Shown here: piece by piece, positions 1 to 8,321 of the stretch
How the letters are laid out: the number at the start of each line of letters is the position of its first letter
Numbering within the stretch: the first letter of the stretch is position 1
From: CAYMLL01 sp964390645
GTDB lineage: Bacteria > Planctomycetota > UBA8108
Assembly: GCA_964390645.1 (NCBI GenBank)
Contig: CAYMLL010000079.1
Coordinates: 1 to 25,196 of the forward strand
Direction of reading: 5' to 3'
Length of the DNA: 25,196 nucleotides
Position numbers and translations under genes: made by a program
The notes under the pieces: model-generated
What the model saw: the letters and a program-made list of their open reading frames with translations, nothing else
Told to the model about the DNA's origin: nothing
Database searches by the model: none

Positions 1-2330
1 GAGCTGGCGCCCGGGATGAACAAGATCACCGCCTACGTCTGGGAGGGGGGAGGGGGCTGGATGCTTCGACTCTCCTTGCGGGATCCCGCGACCCGTTTGC
101 GGATAAACGACTTCTCGGGGGCGGATTTCGAGATCATCTTTCACGGCAACGGCGAGGAGGACGAGCTGGAGGGCCAGATGCTCGACGACAGGCCGGAGTG
201 CACTGGCCGCCTCGATCCCGGTGACCCGCTCGAACCGATCGAGAACGCGGTCAATCCACTCGGCTGGATCCAGAGCCACGGCTGGAACCTGCTGTTCCTC
301 GACCAGGCCCATGGCTGCTCGGGTGGTGAAGCCGGCCGCATCACCGGCAACTGGGTTTTTCCTCACATCCTCGGACAGGAGAACCCCCGCCCCGGCGACG
401 AGTGGGAGATCGACTTCGCTCGGGCCGAGTCCCGCAGCTGGACGGGCAATCTCCTCGGTGAGCTTCCGACCTGGCTCAGCGTCAACTACCTGCGGCAACA
501 GGGACACAGGCTGCTCGCCACCGACTCGATCGACTTCAACACGCTCGTCATCGGGATCGGATTTCCGGGCAACGACAACATCATGGCGGTGGCGACGACC
601 TACGTCGAGAACACGACGGGTGAGCCGCAGACGGTGGAAGTCTGCACCGCGAGCGACGACTCCGTCAGGATCGATGTGAACGACTACATCGTCGCGAACG
701 TCAGTGCCTGCCGCGGCGGCGCTGCCGAGTGCCAGGAGGTCCACTGCGCGGAGCTGGCGCCCGGCATGAACAAGATCACCGCCTACGTCTGGGAGGGCGG
801 AGGCGGCTGGAACTTGCGGGTAGGACTGCGTGACCCCCTGACCGGTCTGCGGATGAACGATGTCGAGGCGGAGGACCTCGGGATCATCTTCCACGGCACC
901 GGCGACGAGGACGACCTCGAGGGTCAGGTGCTCGCGGCAGCGCCCGAGTGCTCTCTGGGTCAGCAGACCGAGCTCGGTGATCCGCTGGATCCCGAGCAGC
1001 AGCGTGTCAATCCTGCCGGCTGGATCAAGAGCAACGGCTGGAACCTGCTGCTCCTCGACCAGGATGCCGGCTGTGGCGGCGGCGGCGTGGTCCGCATGCA
1101 GGGCAACTGGGTCGCTCCCTACGATATGGCGGAAGCGAACCCGCGCCCGGGGGACGAATGGGAGATCGACTTCGCTCAGGCCGAGTCCCGCGGCTGGACG
1201 GGAACCGAGTTCAGTGAGCTTCCGACGTGGCTCAGTATCGACCTGCTCCGCGAGCGGGGTGTGAATGTGTTTCCGGCCGAGCTCGTCGACTTCTTCGCCA
1301 TAACTACCCAGCTCGAGTTCCCGACCACCGAGAACCTGATGGCCGTGGCGACGACCTACGTCGAGAACACGACGGATGAGCCGAAGTCGGTCCTCGTCTG
1401 TACGGCGAGCGATGATGCGGTCCGGATCGACGTGAACAACCAGAACGCTGCTCTGGTCAGCCTCTGCCGTGGCGGCGCCGTGGACTGCCAGGAGTTCAAC
1501 TGCGCGGTGCTCGAGCCGGGGGTCAACAAGATCACGGCGTACGTCTGGCAGGGCGGCGGCGGCTGGAACATGAGGATAGGTCTCAGGGATCCGGGCGCGG
1601 GAATCCTGGATGACAGCAGCGACGAGGTCGTCTTTCTCGGCACCGGTGCGCAGGACGAGCTGACTGGACAGCCGAGCGACGAGATCGGTGATTGCGAGCT
1701 CGGGGTCAACCCTTCCGGCTGGATCCGGACCAGCGGCTGGAACCTGCTCTTTCCTCTGCTGAATCCGCTGGGCTGCGGCGGTGGCGGGGACGAGTCGATG
1801 GCGGCCAACTGGGTGGCGCCCTACGAGATGATCGACGAGGACCCCCAGGCCGGCGACGTCTGGCCCGACATCGATTTCGGCGCCGGCCTCGCGAGTGGTT
1901 ACGACAACGGCGGGCTGACCGATGAGCCCACCTGGTTCACCAAGGCGTATCTCGCCGAGACCTTTGACGTCGTCTTGCCGGGCGGCGATCTCGTCGACTA
2001 CCAGAGCATGACGGTCAACCTGAGCTTCTCTGCGGCGGTGCCGTTTGCCCTGCCGAACGACAACGTCACCGCGCTCGCCACGACCTACGTGATCAACCGC
2101 AGCGATGAGCCTCTGCCCGTCGACGTCTGTACCGCGAGCGACGATGCCGTGAAGGTGATTATCAACGAGGAGACGATCGTCAACCTCAGCGTCTGCCGCG
2201 GGTCCGGTCAGGACTGCCAGGAGATCAGCCCGGCGGTTCTCGAGCCCGGGCTCAACAGAATCGTCGTGCAGGTCTGGGAGGGCGGCGGCGGCTGGAACTT
2301 CCGCCTCGGATTGCGGCAGACCGGCAGCGT
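1..2330 (+). repeat. Tandem repeat units of about 750 bp inside the repeat protein
   Basis: Equivalent points of the unit (codons for xLxPG before the GGGGW motif) fall at 1, 751, 1507 and 2236. The units are therefore 750, 756 and 729 bp, with a fourth partial copy up to about 2330. The start of units 1 and 2 is nearly identical at DNA level: about 30 bases from 16 and from 766 match without a change. Units 3 and 4 are more diverged. All length differences are multiples of three, so the frame is kept. More units probably lie upstream of the window. Confidence 0.85.
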
Positions 2331-2700
2331 GACGAACCTCGCGGACGGCAACGGACTCGTCGAGTTCCTCGGCGCCGACCTCGACGGTGAGCAGGAACCG
2401 GTGGATCCTCCCGTGGGCTCCGAGTTCGTCCGGGGAGATCCCGACGCCAACGGCCTGGTGAACCTCACCGATGCGATCTTCATCCTCAACTACCTGTTCC
2501 TCGGCGGGGAGCTGCCGACCTGCGTCGACGCCGCCGACACCGACAACAACAGCACCGTGCAGCTGACGGACGGGATCTACCTGCTGCGCTTCCTGTTCCT
2601 CGGCAGCGAGCCTCCCCCGGAGCCGCACGAGAGCTGCGGCGCCGATCTCGAGGAGCCTGACGACGGGCTCGGCTGCGAGAGCTTCAACGGCTGCCCCTGA
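1..2700 (+). CDS. Large secreted tandem-repeat protein with C-terminal dockerin-like domain (5' end outside window)
   Basis: The reading frame is open from base 1, so the gene starts upstream; 899 residues are visible. The protein is built from about 250-residue units. Each contains a NP(L/A/S)GWI...GWNLL block, a Cys/Gly-rich turn, NWV.PY, GDEWEIDF, LPTWLS, MAVATTYVEN, CTASDDxVRID and finally NKITAYVWEGGGGWN. The ASDD/VRID...GGGGW part recalls PA14-like beta-sandwich domains, but that is only a resemblance. After about residue 811 come two EF-hand-type loops, DPDANGLVNLTD and DTDNNSTVQLTD, each followed by a hydrophobic helix (IFILNYLFLG, IYLLRFLFLG). This is the dockerin type I-like module common at the ends of planctomycete extracellular proteins. 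Paired Cys in every unit fit an exported protein. Its partner and ligand are unknown. A fragment of the same family lies at 22581-22802. Confidence 0.85.
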   Translation, partial: ELAPGMNKITAYVWEGGGGWMLRLSLRDPATRLRINDFSGADFEIIFHGNGEEDELEGQMLDDRPECTGRLDPGDPLEPIENAVNPLGWIQSHGWNLLFLDQAHGCSGGEAGRITGNWVFPHILGQENPRPGDEWEIDFARAESRSWTGNLLGELPTWLSVNYLRQQGHRLLATDSIDFNTLVIGIGFPGNDNIMAVATTYVENTTGEPQTVEVCTASDDSVRIDVNDYIVANVSACRGGAAECQEVHCAELAPGMNKITAYVWEGGGGWNLRVGLRDPLTGLRMNDVEAEDLGIIFHGTGDEDDLEGQVLAAAPECSLGQQTELGDPLDPEQQRVNPAGWIKSNGWNLLLLDQDAGCGGGGVVRMQGNWVAPYDMAEANPRPGDEWEIDFAQAESRGWTGTEFSELPTWLSIDLLRERGVNVFPAELVDFFAITTQLEFPTTENLMAVATTYVENTTDEPKSVLVCTASDDAVRIDVNNQNAALVSLCRGGAVDCQEFNCAVLEPGVNKITAYVWQGGGGWNMRIGLRDPGAGILDDSSDEVVFLGTGAQDELTGQPSDEIGDCELGVNPSGWIRTSGWNLLFPLLNPLGCGGGGDESMAANWVAPYEMIDEDPQAGDVWPDIDFGAGLASGYDNGGLTDEPTWFTKAYLAETFDVVLPGGDLVDYQSMTVNLSFSAAVPFALPNDNVTALATTYVINRSDEPLPVDVCTASDDAVKVIINEETIVNLSVCRGSGQDCQEISPAVLEPGLNRIVVQVWEGGGGWNFRLGLRQTGSVTNLADGNGLVEFLGADLDGEQEPVDPPVGSEFVRGDPDANGLVNLTDAIFILNYLFLGGELPTCVDAADTDNNSTVQLTDGIYLLRFLFLGSEPPPEPHESCGADLEEPDDGLGCESFNGCP

Positions 2701-2708
2701 TCCTCCGT

Positions 2709-2755
2709 CCCGTCTGACGGGCACCTCGTGAGGCCTGCCCGCCCTGACGCAGGCC
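2709..2755 (+). terminator. Two consecutive hairpins after the repeat-protein gene
   Basis: Starting nine bases after the stop codon there is a CCCGTC/GACGGG inverted repeat (2709-2721). A second hairpin follows with stem GGCCTGC (2732-2738) and GCAGGCC (2749-2755) and a 10-base loop. No T-tract follows, so this is at best a GC-hairpin terminator; its position at the gene end is the main support. Confidence 0.4.
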
Positions 2756-2885
2756 CGGCGTCCGGGACCGCGCTCCGTGTCGATTGCGGCGGCTCGCCAG
2801 TGACCTTGACTTTCGAGAAATCAGCGCGGATCCTGGCCCGTCCTTCTCGTCCAGAACTCCGTTCCACAGCGAAGTGAGAGCTGTC

Positions 2886-4121
2886 ATGCGATCCACCTCA
2901 CTCTGCCTCCTGGTTTCGATTCTCTGCTCTCCCCTCCTGTTGGCCGACTGGCCGCAGTTTCGCGGCCCCGATGGGCAGGGGCACTCCGATGCGGAAGGCG
3001 TCCCGCTTCGCTGGAGTGAGACGAAGAACATCACCTGGAAAACCCGCGTCCCCGGTGAGGGCTGGTCCTCGCCCGTGATCTCGGGAAACCAGATCTGGAT
3101 GACAAGCGCGCATGACAAGGGACGCTCTCTTCACGCGGTGTGCGTCGACCGCATCAGCGGCAAGATCCTCCACGACATCGAGGTCCTGGCAACTTCGGAT
3201 GCAGGCCCGCGCCACGTCCAGAACGGCTACGCCTCCCCGACACCTGTCCTCGACGGCAAACACGTCTACGTCAACTTCGGACCGCGTGGAACGGTGTGTC
3301 TCGACACCGCCGGCAAGATTGTCTGGAAAAACACCGGGTTGAATTTCAATGTCATCCAGGGAGCTGGAAGCTCGCCGATTCTTCATGGGGATCTGTTGAT
3401 TCTCACCTGTGACGGCATCGACGTGCAGTACATCGCCGCTCTCGACAAGGGCACCGGCAAGCTCAGGTGGAAGCAGGCCCGGCAACATCTCGAGAGAGTC
3501 ACGCAACCGATCGGGAAGATGGCGTATTCGACTCCCCTCGCGCAGACCGTCGACGGAGTCCCTCAGCTGGTCAGCTCCGGTGCGGATCATGTCGGGGCCT
3601 ACGACCTCAGGACCGGCAAGGAGCTCTGGTGGATGCCCTACACAGGCTTCTCGCAGGTAGGCCGTCCCTCCTACGGCAACGGCCTCTTCTACGTGATCGG
3701 TTCGGTAAGCCAGGACCACTTCGCCCTCTACGCGGTCCGGCCCGGCAAAGGGCAGCTGACGGACGAGCAGGTCGTATGGAAGAACTCCAGCGGAATCGGG
3801 CACGTCCCCTCCCCCCTGCTTGTCGGCAAGGAGATCTACGCGGTGGACGACAAGGGGATCATCAGCTGCATGGATGCCATGACTGGAAAGCTCCACTGGA
3901 AGGAACGCCTCGGTGGCAACTACAGGGCCTCCCCGGTCGAGATTCGCGGACGAGTCTATACCTGCAGCCGCGAGGGCGTCAGCCATGTCCTCGCCAGCGG
4001 GAAGGAATACGAGGTCCTTGCCACCAACAAGCTCGATGGCACGCTGATGGCATCGCCGGCCGTCGCCGGCCGCGCGCTGTTCATCCGGAGCGGTACCCAT
4101 CTCTACCGGATCGAGGAGTGA
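2886..4121 (+). CDS. Secreted PQQ-like beta-propeller repeat protein
   Basis: This 411-residue protein belongs to the PQQ-like (BamB-like) beta-propeller family that is expanded in Planctomycetota and Verrucomicrobiota. The chosen ATG gives a clear signal peptide (residues 1-20, hydrophobic core LCLLVSILCSPLLLA) followed by DWPQFRGPDGQGHSD, the usual mature start in this family. Earlier in-frame codons would put a charged extension before the signal. Blades repeat the pattern 'xSPVxxGxxxYxxxxxGxxxCLDxxTGKxxWK', for example VCLDTAGKIVWK, YDLRTGKELWW and CMDAMTGKLHWK. The family is generally non-enzymatic or of unknown activity and acts in the periplasm or at the surface. It is flanked by the repeat protein upstream and a broken SDR 41 bases downstream. 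Confidence 0.9.
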   Translation: MRSTSLCLLVSILCSPLLLADWPQFRGPDGQGHSDAEGVPLRWSETKNITWKTRVPGEGWSSPVISGNQIWMTSAHDKGRSLHAVCVDRISGKILHDIEVLATSDAGPRHVQNGYASPTPVLDGKHVYVNFGPRGTVCLDTAGKIVWKNTGLNFNVIQGAGSSPILHGDLLILTCDGIDVQYIAALDKGTGKLRWKQARQHLERVTQPIGKMAYSTPLAQTVDGVPQLVSSGADHVGAYDLRTGKELWWMPYTGFSQVGRPSYGNGLFYVIGSVSQDHFALYAVRPGKGQLTDEQVVWKNSSGIGHVPSPLLVGKEIYAVDDKGIISCMDAMTGKLHWKERLGGNYRASPVEIRGRVYTCSREGVSHVLASGKEYEVLATNKLDGTLMASPAVAGRALFIRSGTHLYRIEE

Positions 4122-4162
4122 CCGAGCCTTCCGTGACTGGAACGGCCGGCGCCGGAGAGTCC

Positions 4163-4953
4163 ATGGAAGGCAAGACGGCCCTCGTCACCGGGTCGGGTCG
4201 AGGAATCGGACGCGGATTCGCGGAGCGTCTCGCCAGGCTCGGTTACTCGGTCGGCATCCACGGTCTGATTGAAGATGAGCCCTCGGAATACGGTGAAGGA
4301 ACGACCGTCACCGACACGGCCGCACAGATCGGCGAGAAGTTCGGTGTTCCCACTCACCGTGTTGTCGGTGACCTGACCGACTCGAGCCAGGTCGAGCGGG
4401 TCGTCAGTGAGGTCAGCGCCCGGCTCGGCCCGCTCGAGCTCCTCGTCCACAACGCGGGCGGCGATATCGCGGTAGACGGTGGGAAACCCGAGCCGAACGA
4501 CGCCGTCATGATCCACGAGAGAGACCTTCGCGCGGTGATCGAGCGGAACCTGATGAGCACGATTCTCGTCTGCCGTGAGGTCGCACGTCGGATGATGGAA
4601 CGACGCAGTGGACGCATCGTCACCGTCGGGTCCCAGGCCGCGTTCTGCGCCGACGATGACCACGTGATGTACACCACGGCAAAGGCCGGCGTCGTCGCCT
4701 ACACGCGCTGCCTGGCGACGCAGCTCCGCAGCCACGGGATCAAGAGGTCAACTGCCTGGCGCCGGGGGACACGGGGAGCGGGCGCTTTCTGGGCACGCGG
4801 GAAGTCGACGAGAGGAGACTGGTCACCGAGGGGACGCTCGAGCGTCTGGCGACGGTCGACGAGATCGGGCGTGTCGTCGAGCTCTTCGCGGGGCCCATGG
4901 GTGACTTCATCTCCGGGCAGGTCGTGCAGGTGAACGGCGGGCACCGGGTCTGA
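4163..4953 (+). pseudogene. Short-chain dehydrogenase/reductase broken by a frameshift near its C-terminus
   Basis: From ATG 4163 the frame encodes a classical SDR: cofactor motif TGSGRGIG (residues 10-17), HNAGG (96-100), catalytic N129, S157, Y170 and K174 (YTTAK). After HGIK (about residue 194) the frame is lost. From 4747 another frame continues with VNCLAPGDTGSGRF...GQVVQVNGGHRV and a stop at 4951-4953, exactly the SDR C-terminus. Five bases (4742-4746, aagag) sit where one codon is expected, so the lesion looks like a 2-base AG duplication. Correcting it gives 262 residues, normal for the family. In the written frame the protein ends with a foreign Arg/Ser-rich tail at 4933. It could be a true pseudogene or a sequencing error. 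Substrate unknown. It is not a close copy of the cassette SDRs. Confidence 0.8.
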
Positions 4954-5001
4954 GGTCAGCAGGCCACTCGCCACTTCCGGATATGCCGCGATGTTCCGGG
5001 C

Positions 5002-5017
5002 CCGCTCGCGAGAGCGG
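5002..5017. terminator. Hairpin with GCGA tetraloop between convergent genes
   Basis: CCGCTC (5002-5007) pairs with GAGCGG (5012-5017) around a GNRA-type loop GCGA. It lies in the 81-base gap between the converging SDR pseudogene (ends 4953) and the shortened TPP gene (ends 5035), a typical place for a bidirectional terminator. No T-tract is visible. Confidence 0.4.
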
Positions 5018-5034
5018 CCTCTCTCGCGTCAGAA

Positions 5035-5367
5035 TCAACGGCGTCCGGCATACGGAGATTCGTCGATAGCGACCGCGAGCACCGGATCACGATCGAGATA
5101 TGCCGGGCCCACACCGAGCACCAGATCGCCGGCGCCGGGCCCTGGGATCGAGAGGCACACGTCGGGCATGCCGGTCAGTCGTCCGATCGTGGCGGCCATG
5201 AACGCTGCGGTGGACTCGTGGCCGGTCAGAAGACACTCGATGCCGGGTTCGCCGGGCACCTTCATCAGATCCACGACCTCGTCGCCCGGATGTCCGAAGA
5301 CGCGGCGCACACCGGCGGCGTTCAGGGCGCGACCGATCACGTCCGTTGCGATGGGCGACGCGGACAA
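5035..5367 (-). pseudogene. Internally deleted TPP enzyme (acetolactate-synthase-like), cassette A copy
   Basis: This encodes 110 residues where the family needs about 540. Residues 1-98 match the first 98 residues of the intact TPP enzyme at 18442-20055, including FGHPGDE, GHE with catalytic Glu51, GRLTG, GPGAG and LDRDP. Residues 99-110 match its last residues (AVAVDESLYAG versus AVAIDESPYAG). About 426 codons, holding the central domain and the whole TPP/Mg-binding domain, are gone without a frame change. Short similarity at the junction (GCG plus RTC) fits deletion between microrepeats. The start is TTG at 5367, one base after the SDR stop, the same arrangement as in cassette B. A GGGA lies 8 bases before it. 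It cannot be a functional TPP enzyme; whether the mini-protein is made is unknown. Confidence 0.85.
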
Positions 5368-5368
5368 G

Positions 5369-6154
5369 TCAGAAATCCCGGGCGTATCCCGCCGTCCAGC
5401 CACCGTCGACGACGAGCACATGACCGTTCATGTAGGTGTTCGTCGGTGACGAGAGGAAGAGGGCCGCACAGGCGATCTCCTCGAGCTCTCCCGGACGTCC
5501 GAGCGGAATGTGCGCGATCATCTGGTCCAGCGACTCGCGGAACTTGCTGTCCTCCCCGTAGAAGAGCTTCTTCGTTCCTTCGGTGAGAATCGAGCCGGGA
5601 GCGATTCCGTTGACGAGGATCTTCTCGGGGCCGAGTTCCAGCGCCATGGCGCGCGTCAGGTTGACGACTCCCGCCTTCGCCGCGACGAAGGCGCACTGTA
5701 GCCGCGCCGGGACCAGCCCGAAGACCGAGGCGATGTTGATGATCCTGCCACCCTTGCGGTTTGCGCGCATGATGCCCGCGGTCGACTTGCTGACCAGGTA
5801 CAGGCCGCGAAGGTCGACGCCGACGATCCGATCCCACTCCTCCGTCGGGAACTCGTCGATCGGGACCCGATGCGCCAGAGTGTTGACTCCGGCGTTGTTC
5901 ACCACGATGTCGAGGCCGCCGAGCTCCGAGGCTATCTCCTGGACGACTCGCTCGACATCGGTCTCGTCGGTGACATCGAGCCTCCTGGCGATACAGCCGG
6001 TCTTCGCGTCAGCGGCGGCTCGAGCCTCGTCGAGCAGGACGTCGGTATATGCGACCCGCGCGCCGTTCTCGGCGAGGGTGTCCGCGATCGACTTGCCGAT
6101 ATTACGAGCCGCTCCGGTGACGAGGGCGACCCGGCCTTCGAGATGGACTTTCAT
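5369..6154 (-). CDS. Short-chain dehydrogenase/reductase with Phe at the catalytic Tyr position, cassette A
   Basis: This is a 261-residue SDR. ATG 6154 is preceded by GGGAGG and opens directly with MKVHLEGRVALVTGAARNIG, the Rossmann cofactor loop (TGAARNIG, residues 13-20). NNAG (86-89), S143 and K160 are present, with the usual PG motif (APGSILTEG, 185-193) and the C-terminal VLVVDGGW. The residue 13 after S143, where Tyr should be, is Phe156 (TTC; FVAAK instead of YxxxK). The helix-4 Asn position is Asp114. The family normally oxidises or reduces alcohols and ketones with NAD(P); without the Tyr hydroxyl this copy may be weak or inactive. It sits third-to-last in a minus-strand run and its stop is one base from the TTG of the shortened TPP gene. 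The paralogue at 20084-20533 has lost residues 60-162. Confidence 0.88.
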   Translation of the reverse strand: MKVHLEGRVALVTGAARNIGKSIADTLAENGARVAYTDVLLDEARAAADAKTGCIARRLDVTDETDVERVVQEIASELGGLDIVVNNAGVNTLAHRVPIDEFPTEEWDRIVGVDLRGLYLVSKSTAGIMRANRKGGRIINIASVFGLVPARLQCAFVAAKAGVVNLTRAMALELGPEKILVNGIAPGSILTEGTKKLFYGEDSKFRESLDQMIAHIPLGRPGELEEIACAALFLSSPTNTYMNGHVLVVDGGWTAGYARDF

Positions 6155-6372
6155 CGAGGCCTCCCACTCGCGATTCCTCGAGACCGTGCAGGGCCTCGAC
6201 ATCTGTTCTCCGAACATCGCGGCCCGATCCCCAAGATGGGCGTGGCCGCCGGGAAAGTAACACGCTGACGAGCTCACCGGCAAGCTCCCGCCCGACCCCT
6301 CCCGTCCTCCGCGCCAACCGCTACCCGCAGTGGTCGTGTCAGCGCACAGCAACTCCGACGGATCCGGTCGCC

Positions 6373-6387
6373 GAGATCGGGGATCTC
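6373..6387 (-). terminator. Hairpin just downstream of the ABM gene of cassette A
   Basis: GAGATC (6373-6378) and GATCTC (6382-6387) form a perfect 6-bp stem with a 3-base loop, about 20 bases after the ABM stop and within the 253-base gap before the SDR. There is no T-tract. It could attenuate or end transcription from the upstream genes, so SDR and TPP may have their own promoter. Confidence 0.35.
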
Positions 6388-6407
6388 CGACGGGAAAGGA
6401 GCTCTCG

Positions 6408-6746
6408 TCACCCGTTCAACGGACCGGGCTTCTGCTTCTCGTAACCTCCGTCGGAAGGGAAGGCGGTGCTCATCGCGACTCTCGTGATGTCGCCGTCGAG
6501 CATGGAACGGTCCTTCTCTCTCCACGCGAGAAAGTGTGGAGCCGCCCGGTGTGCCCGGAACGCGGCCTCGTCGCGGAAATTCTCGTGGAGATGAAGGCGA
6601 CCCGGGACGTCCGGGGCCTGGTTGATGTCGAAGCGAAAGCAGCCGGGCTCATCGCATACCGATCCTTGCGCGTCTCCAGAGCTCGTCCGAGTGAGCTCCT
6701 CGACGTTCTCGGGCTTGATGTTGATGGTGGCGAAGATCGAGAACAC
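6408..6746 (-). CDS. Small ABM/LsrG-like dimeric alpha+beta barrel protein, cassette A
   Basis: The protein has 112 residues with start MFSIFATINIKPENVEEL, a GCFRFDI strand, an FRDEAAFRAHRAAPHF helix and a conserved tail MSTAFPSDGGYEKQKP. This is the pattern of antibiotic-biosynthesis-monooxygenase (ABM) domain proteins such as LsrG: beta strand, helix, 'EPGCxRFD', 'Y/FxDExAFxxHxxxPHF'. The start is GTG with a strong AGGAGG six bases upstream. ABM proteins act as small oxygenases, isomerases or accessory proteins on reactive keto compounds; the activity here cannot be stated. The paralogue at 18092-18430 has identical length and the same C-terminal signature. It is the only cassette gene intact in both copies, which suggests selection. 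It lies 75 bases after the aldehyde dehydrogenase. Confidence 0.85.
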   Translation of the reverse strand: MFSIFATINIKPENVEELTRTSSGDAQGSVCDEPGCFRFDINQAPDVPGRLHLHENFRDEAAFRAHRAAPHFLAWREKDRSMLDGDITRVAMSTAFPSDGGYEKQKPGPLNG

Positions 6747-6821
6747 GGATCCTCCTGCCCTTGATGTTCGTCGCCGACCTGATGTACCGCCGGTCGTTGT
6801 TTCCGCTGGCGGCGGATTGCC

Positions 6822-8303
6822 TCAGCTGTAGTTCAGATACACGGTACGCTTCTGCAGGTAGCCCTCGACACCGTATTTCCCGTCCTCGCCGCCCATGCCG
6901 CTGATGCCATGGCCGGTGTGGAAGCCCTGCACCGCTTCGCCGAGCTGGCGATTGACGTAGATCTCTCCGAACTGGAAGTCGCGAACAACTCGCATGATGC
7001 GGCGCATGTCATTCGAGAACAGATAGGCCGACAAACCGTAGGGCGTGTCGTTGGCCATCCGCAGCGCGTCCTCGAAGTCGTCGAAGCGCACGACGGGAAG
7101 GACGGGCCCGAAAGTCTCGCTGCGCATGAGCTCCATCGAGTGATCGACGTTGCCGATGACGGTGGGCTCGTACCAGTGGCCACGGCTGTACGGTCCGTCG
7201 TTCAGGCAGCGGCCTCCCGCCAGGACTTCGGCGCCGGCGGCCGCCGCGCTCCGTACACGCTCGTCGACCCTGTCCCGCTCACCCCGGCTGATCTTGGGTC
7301 CGAGATCCACCTCGGTGAGGGGGTCGCCGACCTCGAGCTTGCCGACACGTTCGAGGATACGATCCACGACTTGCTCGTAGACGCCGCTCTGGATGTACAT
7401 GCGCTCGTTGCAGGTACAGACCTGGCCGCAGTTGACGAATCGCGATGTCATCGCCGCGTCGACCGCCTTGTCGACGTCCGCGTCGTCGAGCACGACGAAC
7501 GGCGCCTTGCCGCCGAGCTCGAGCCGCAGCACCGTGATGTTGTCCGACGCCGCGCGAAGCAGCTCACGTCCGGCTCGCACGCTGCCGGTCAGGCTGACCA
7601 GCTTCGTGATCGGGTTGCGCACCAGCAGCTCTCCCGTCGTCTTGCCGTATCCCGTGACGACGTTGACGACTCCGGGCGGCAGACCGACCTCGTCGATGAT
7701 CCGCGCGAGCTCGAGGGCCGACGTCGGGGTGAGCTCCGACGGCTTGATCACGATGCTGTTACCCGCGACGATCGCCGGCGCCATCTTGCGAGCGAAGATC
7801 GCCAGGGGGAAGTTCCACGCCGAAATACCGACGGTCACTCCGAAGGGCACCTGGTGGATGTAGATATGCTCGTCGGGGTTCTCGGCGGGCAAGATGTCAC
7901 CCTCGAGCTGTCGGCACCAGGAAGCGATGTAGTCGATCCGCCTTACCGTGCCATCGACCTCGCCCCGCGCCTGCGCGATCGGCTTGCCCACTTCTCGCGT
8001 CAAAGTCTGCGCCAGGAGCTCACGGTGCTCTCGTACCGCTTGCCCGATCTTGAGCAGCCACTCACCGCGCTGGGCGGCCGGCAGCCGCGCCCATCCCAGC
8101 TGTGCGCGCTCGGCCGCCTCGAGCGCCTGCTGGACGTCGGCGGCGTTCGCGTCAGGAACGACCGCGATGGTCTCCTCGGTGGCGGGGTTCTCCACCTCGA
8201 TCGTCTCGCTCGAAGCCGGGCGTACCCACTTGCCGTCGATGTAGAGGTTGTAGCGCCCGACCCCGTTCACCGCGTCTTTCATCGTCGCTGGTTCGTTTGT
8301 CAT
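6822..8303 (-). CDS. aldA: Aldehyde dehydrogenase, AldA (lactaldehyde/glycolaldehyde dehydrogenase) type
   Basis: This is a 493-residue NAD-dependent aldehyde dehydrogenase, full length for the family. The active-site residues are all visible: Asn164 in WNFP, Lys187 in KPSE, the TGSVRAG nucleotide loop (239-245), Glu262 in ELGGKAP and nucleophile Cys296 in NCGQVC. The context NCGQVCTCNERMY, the LRLELGGKAP stretch and the end GGEDGKYGVEGYLQKRTVYLNY closely follow E. coli AldA, which oxidises L-lactaldehyde and glycolaldehyde. This assignment rests on remembered similarity. The ATG at 8303 has GGAG about 8 bases upstream. It is the second gene of cassette A, after Gfo/Idh. No copy remains in cassette B. 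A likely role is oxidation of the short aldehyde released from a sugar or deoxy-sugar. Confidence 0.92.
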   Translation of the reverse strand: MTNEPATMKDAVNGVGRYNLYIDGKWVRPASSETIEVENPATEETIAVVPDANAADVQQALEAAERAQLGWARLPAAQRGEWLLKIGQAVREHRELLAQTLTREVGKPIAQARGEVDGTVRRIDYIASWCRQLEGDILPAENPDEHIYIHQVPFGVTVGISAWNFPLAIFARKMAPAIVAGNSIVIKPSELTPTSALELARIIDEVGLPPGVVNVVTGYGKTTGELLVRNPITKLVSLTGSVRAGRELLRAASDNITVLRLELGGKAPFVVLDDADVDKAVDAAMTSRFVNCGQVCTCNERMYIQSGVYEQVVDRILERVGKLEVGDPLTEVDLGPKISRGERDRVDERVRSAAAAGAEVLAGGRCLNDGPYSRGHWYEPTVIGNVDHSMELMRSETFGPVLPVVRFDDFEDALRMANDTPYGLSAYLFSNDMRRIMRVVRDFQFGEIYVNRQLGEAVQGFHTGHGISGMGGEDGKYGVEGYLQKRTVYLNYS

Positions 8304-8321
8304 CGTGTTGCTCCGTATCGT

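Noticed and set aside
4132..4144. The 13-mer cgtgactggaacg shared with 22252-22264, both just after gene ends
   Set aside because: A few shared 13-mers are expected by chance in a 25-kb window, and the flanks do not align.
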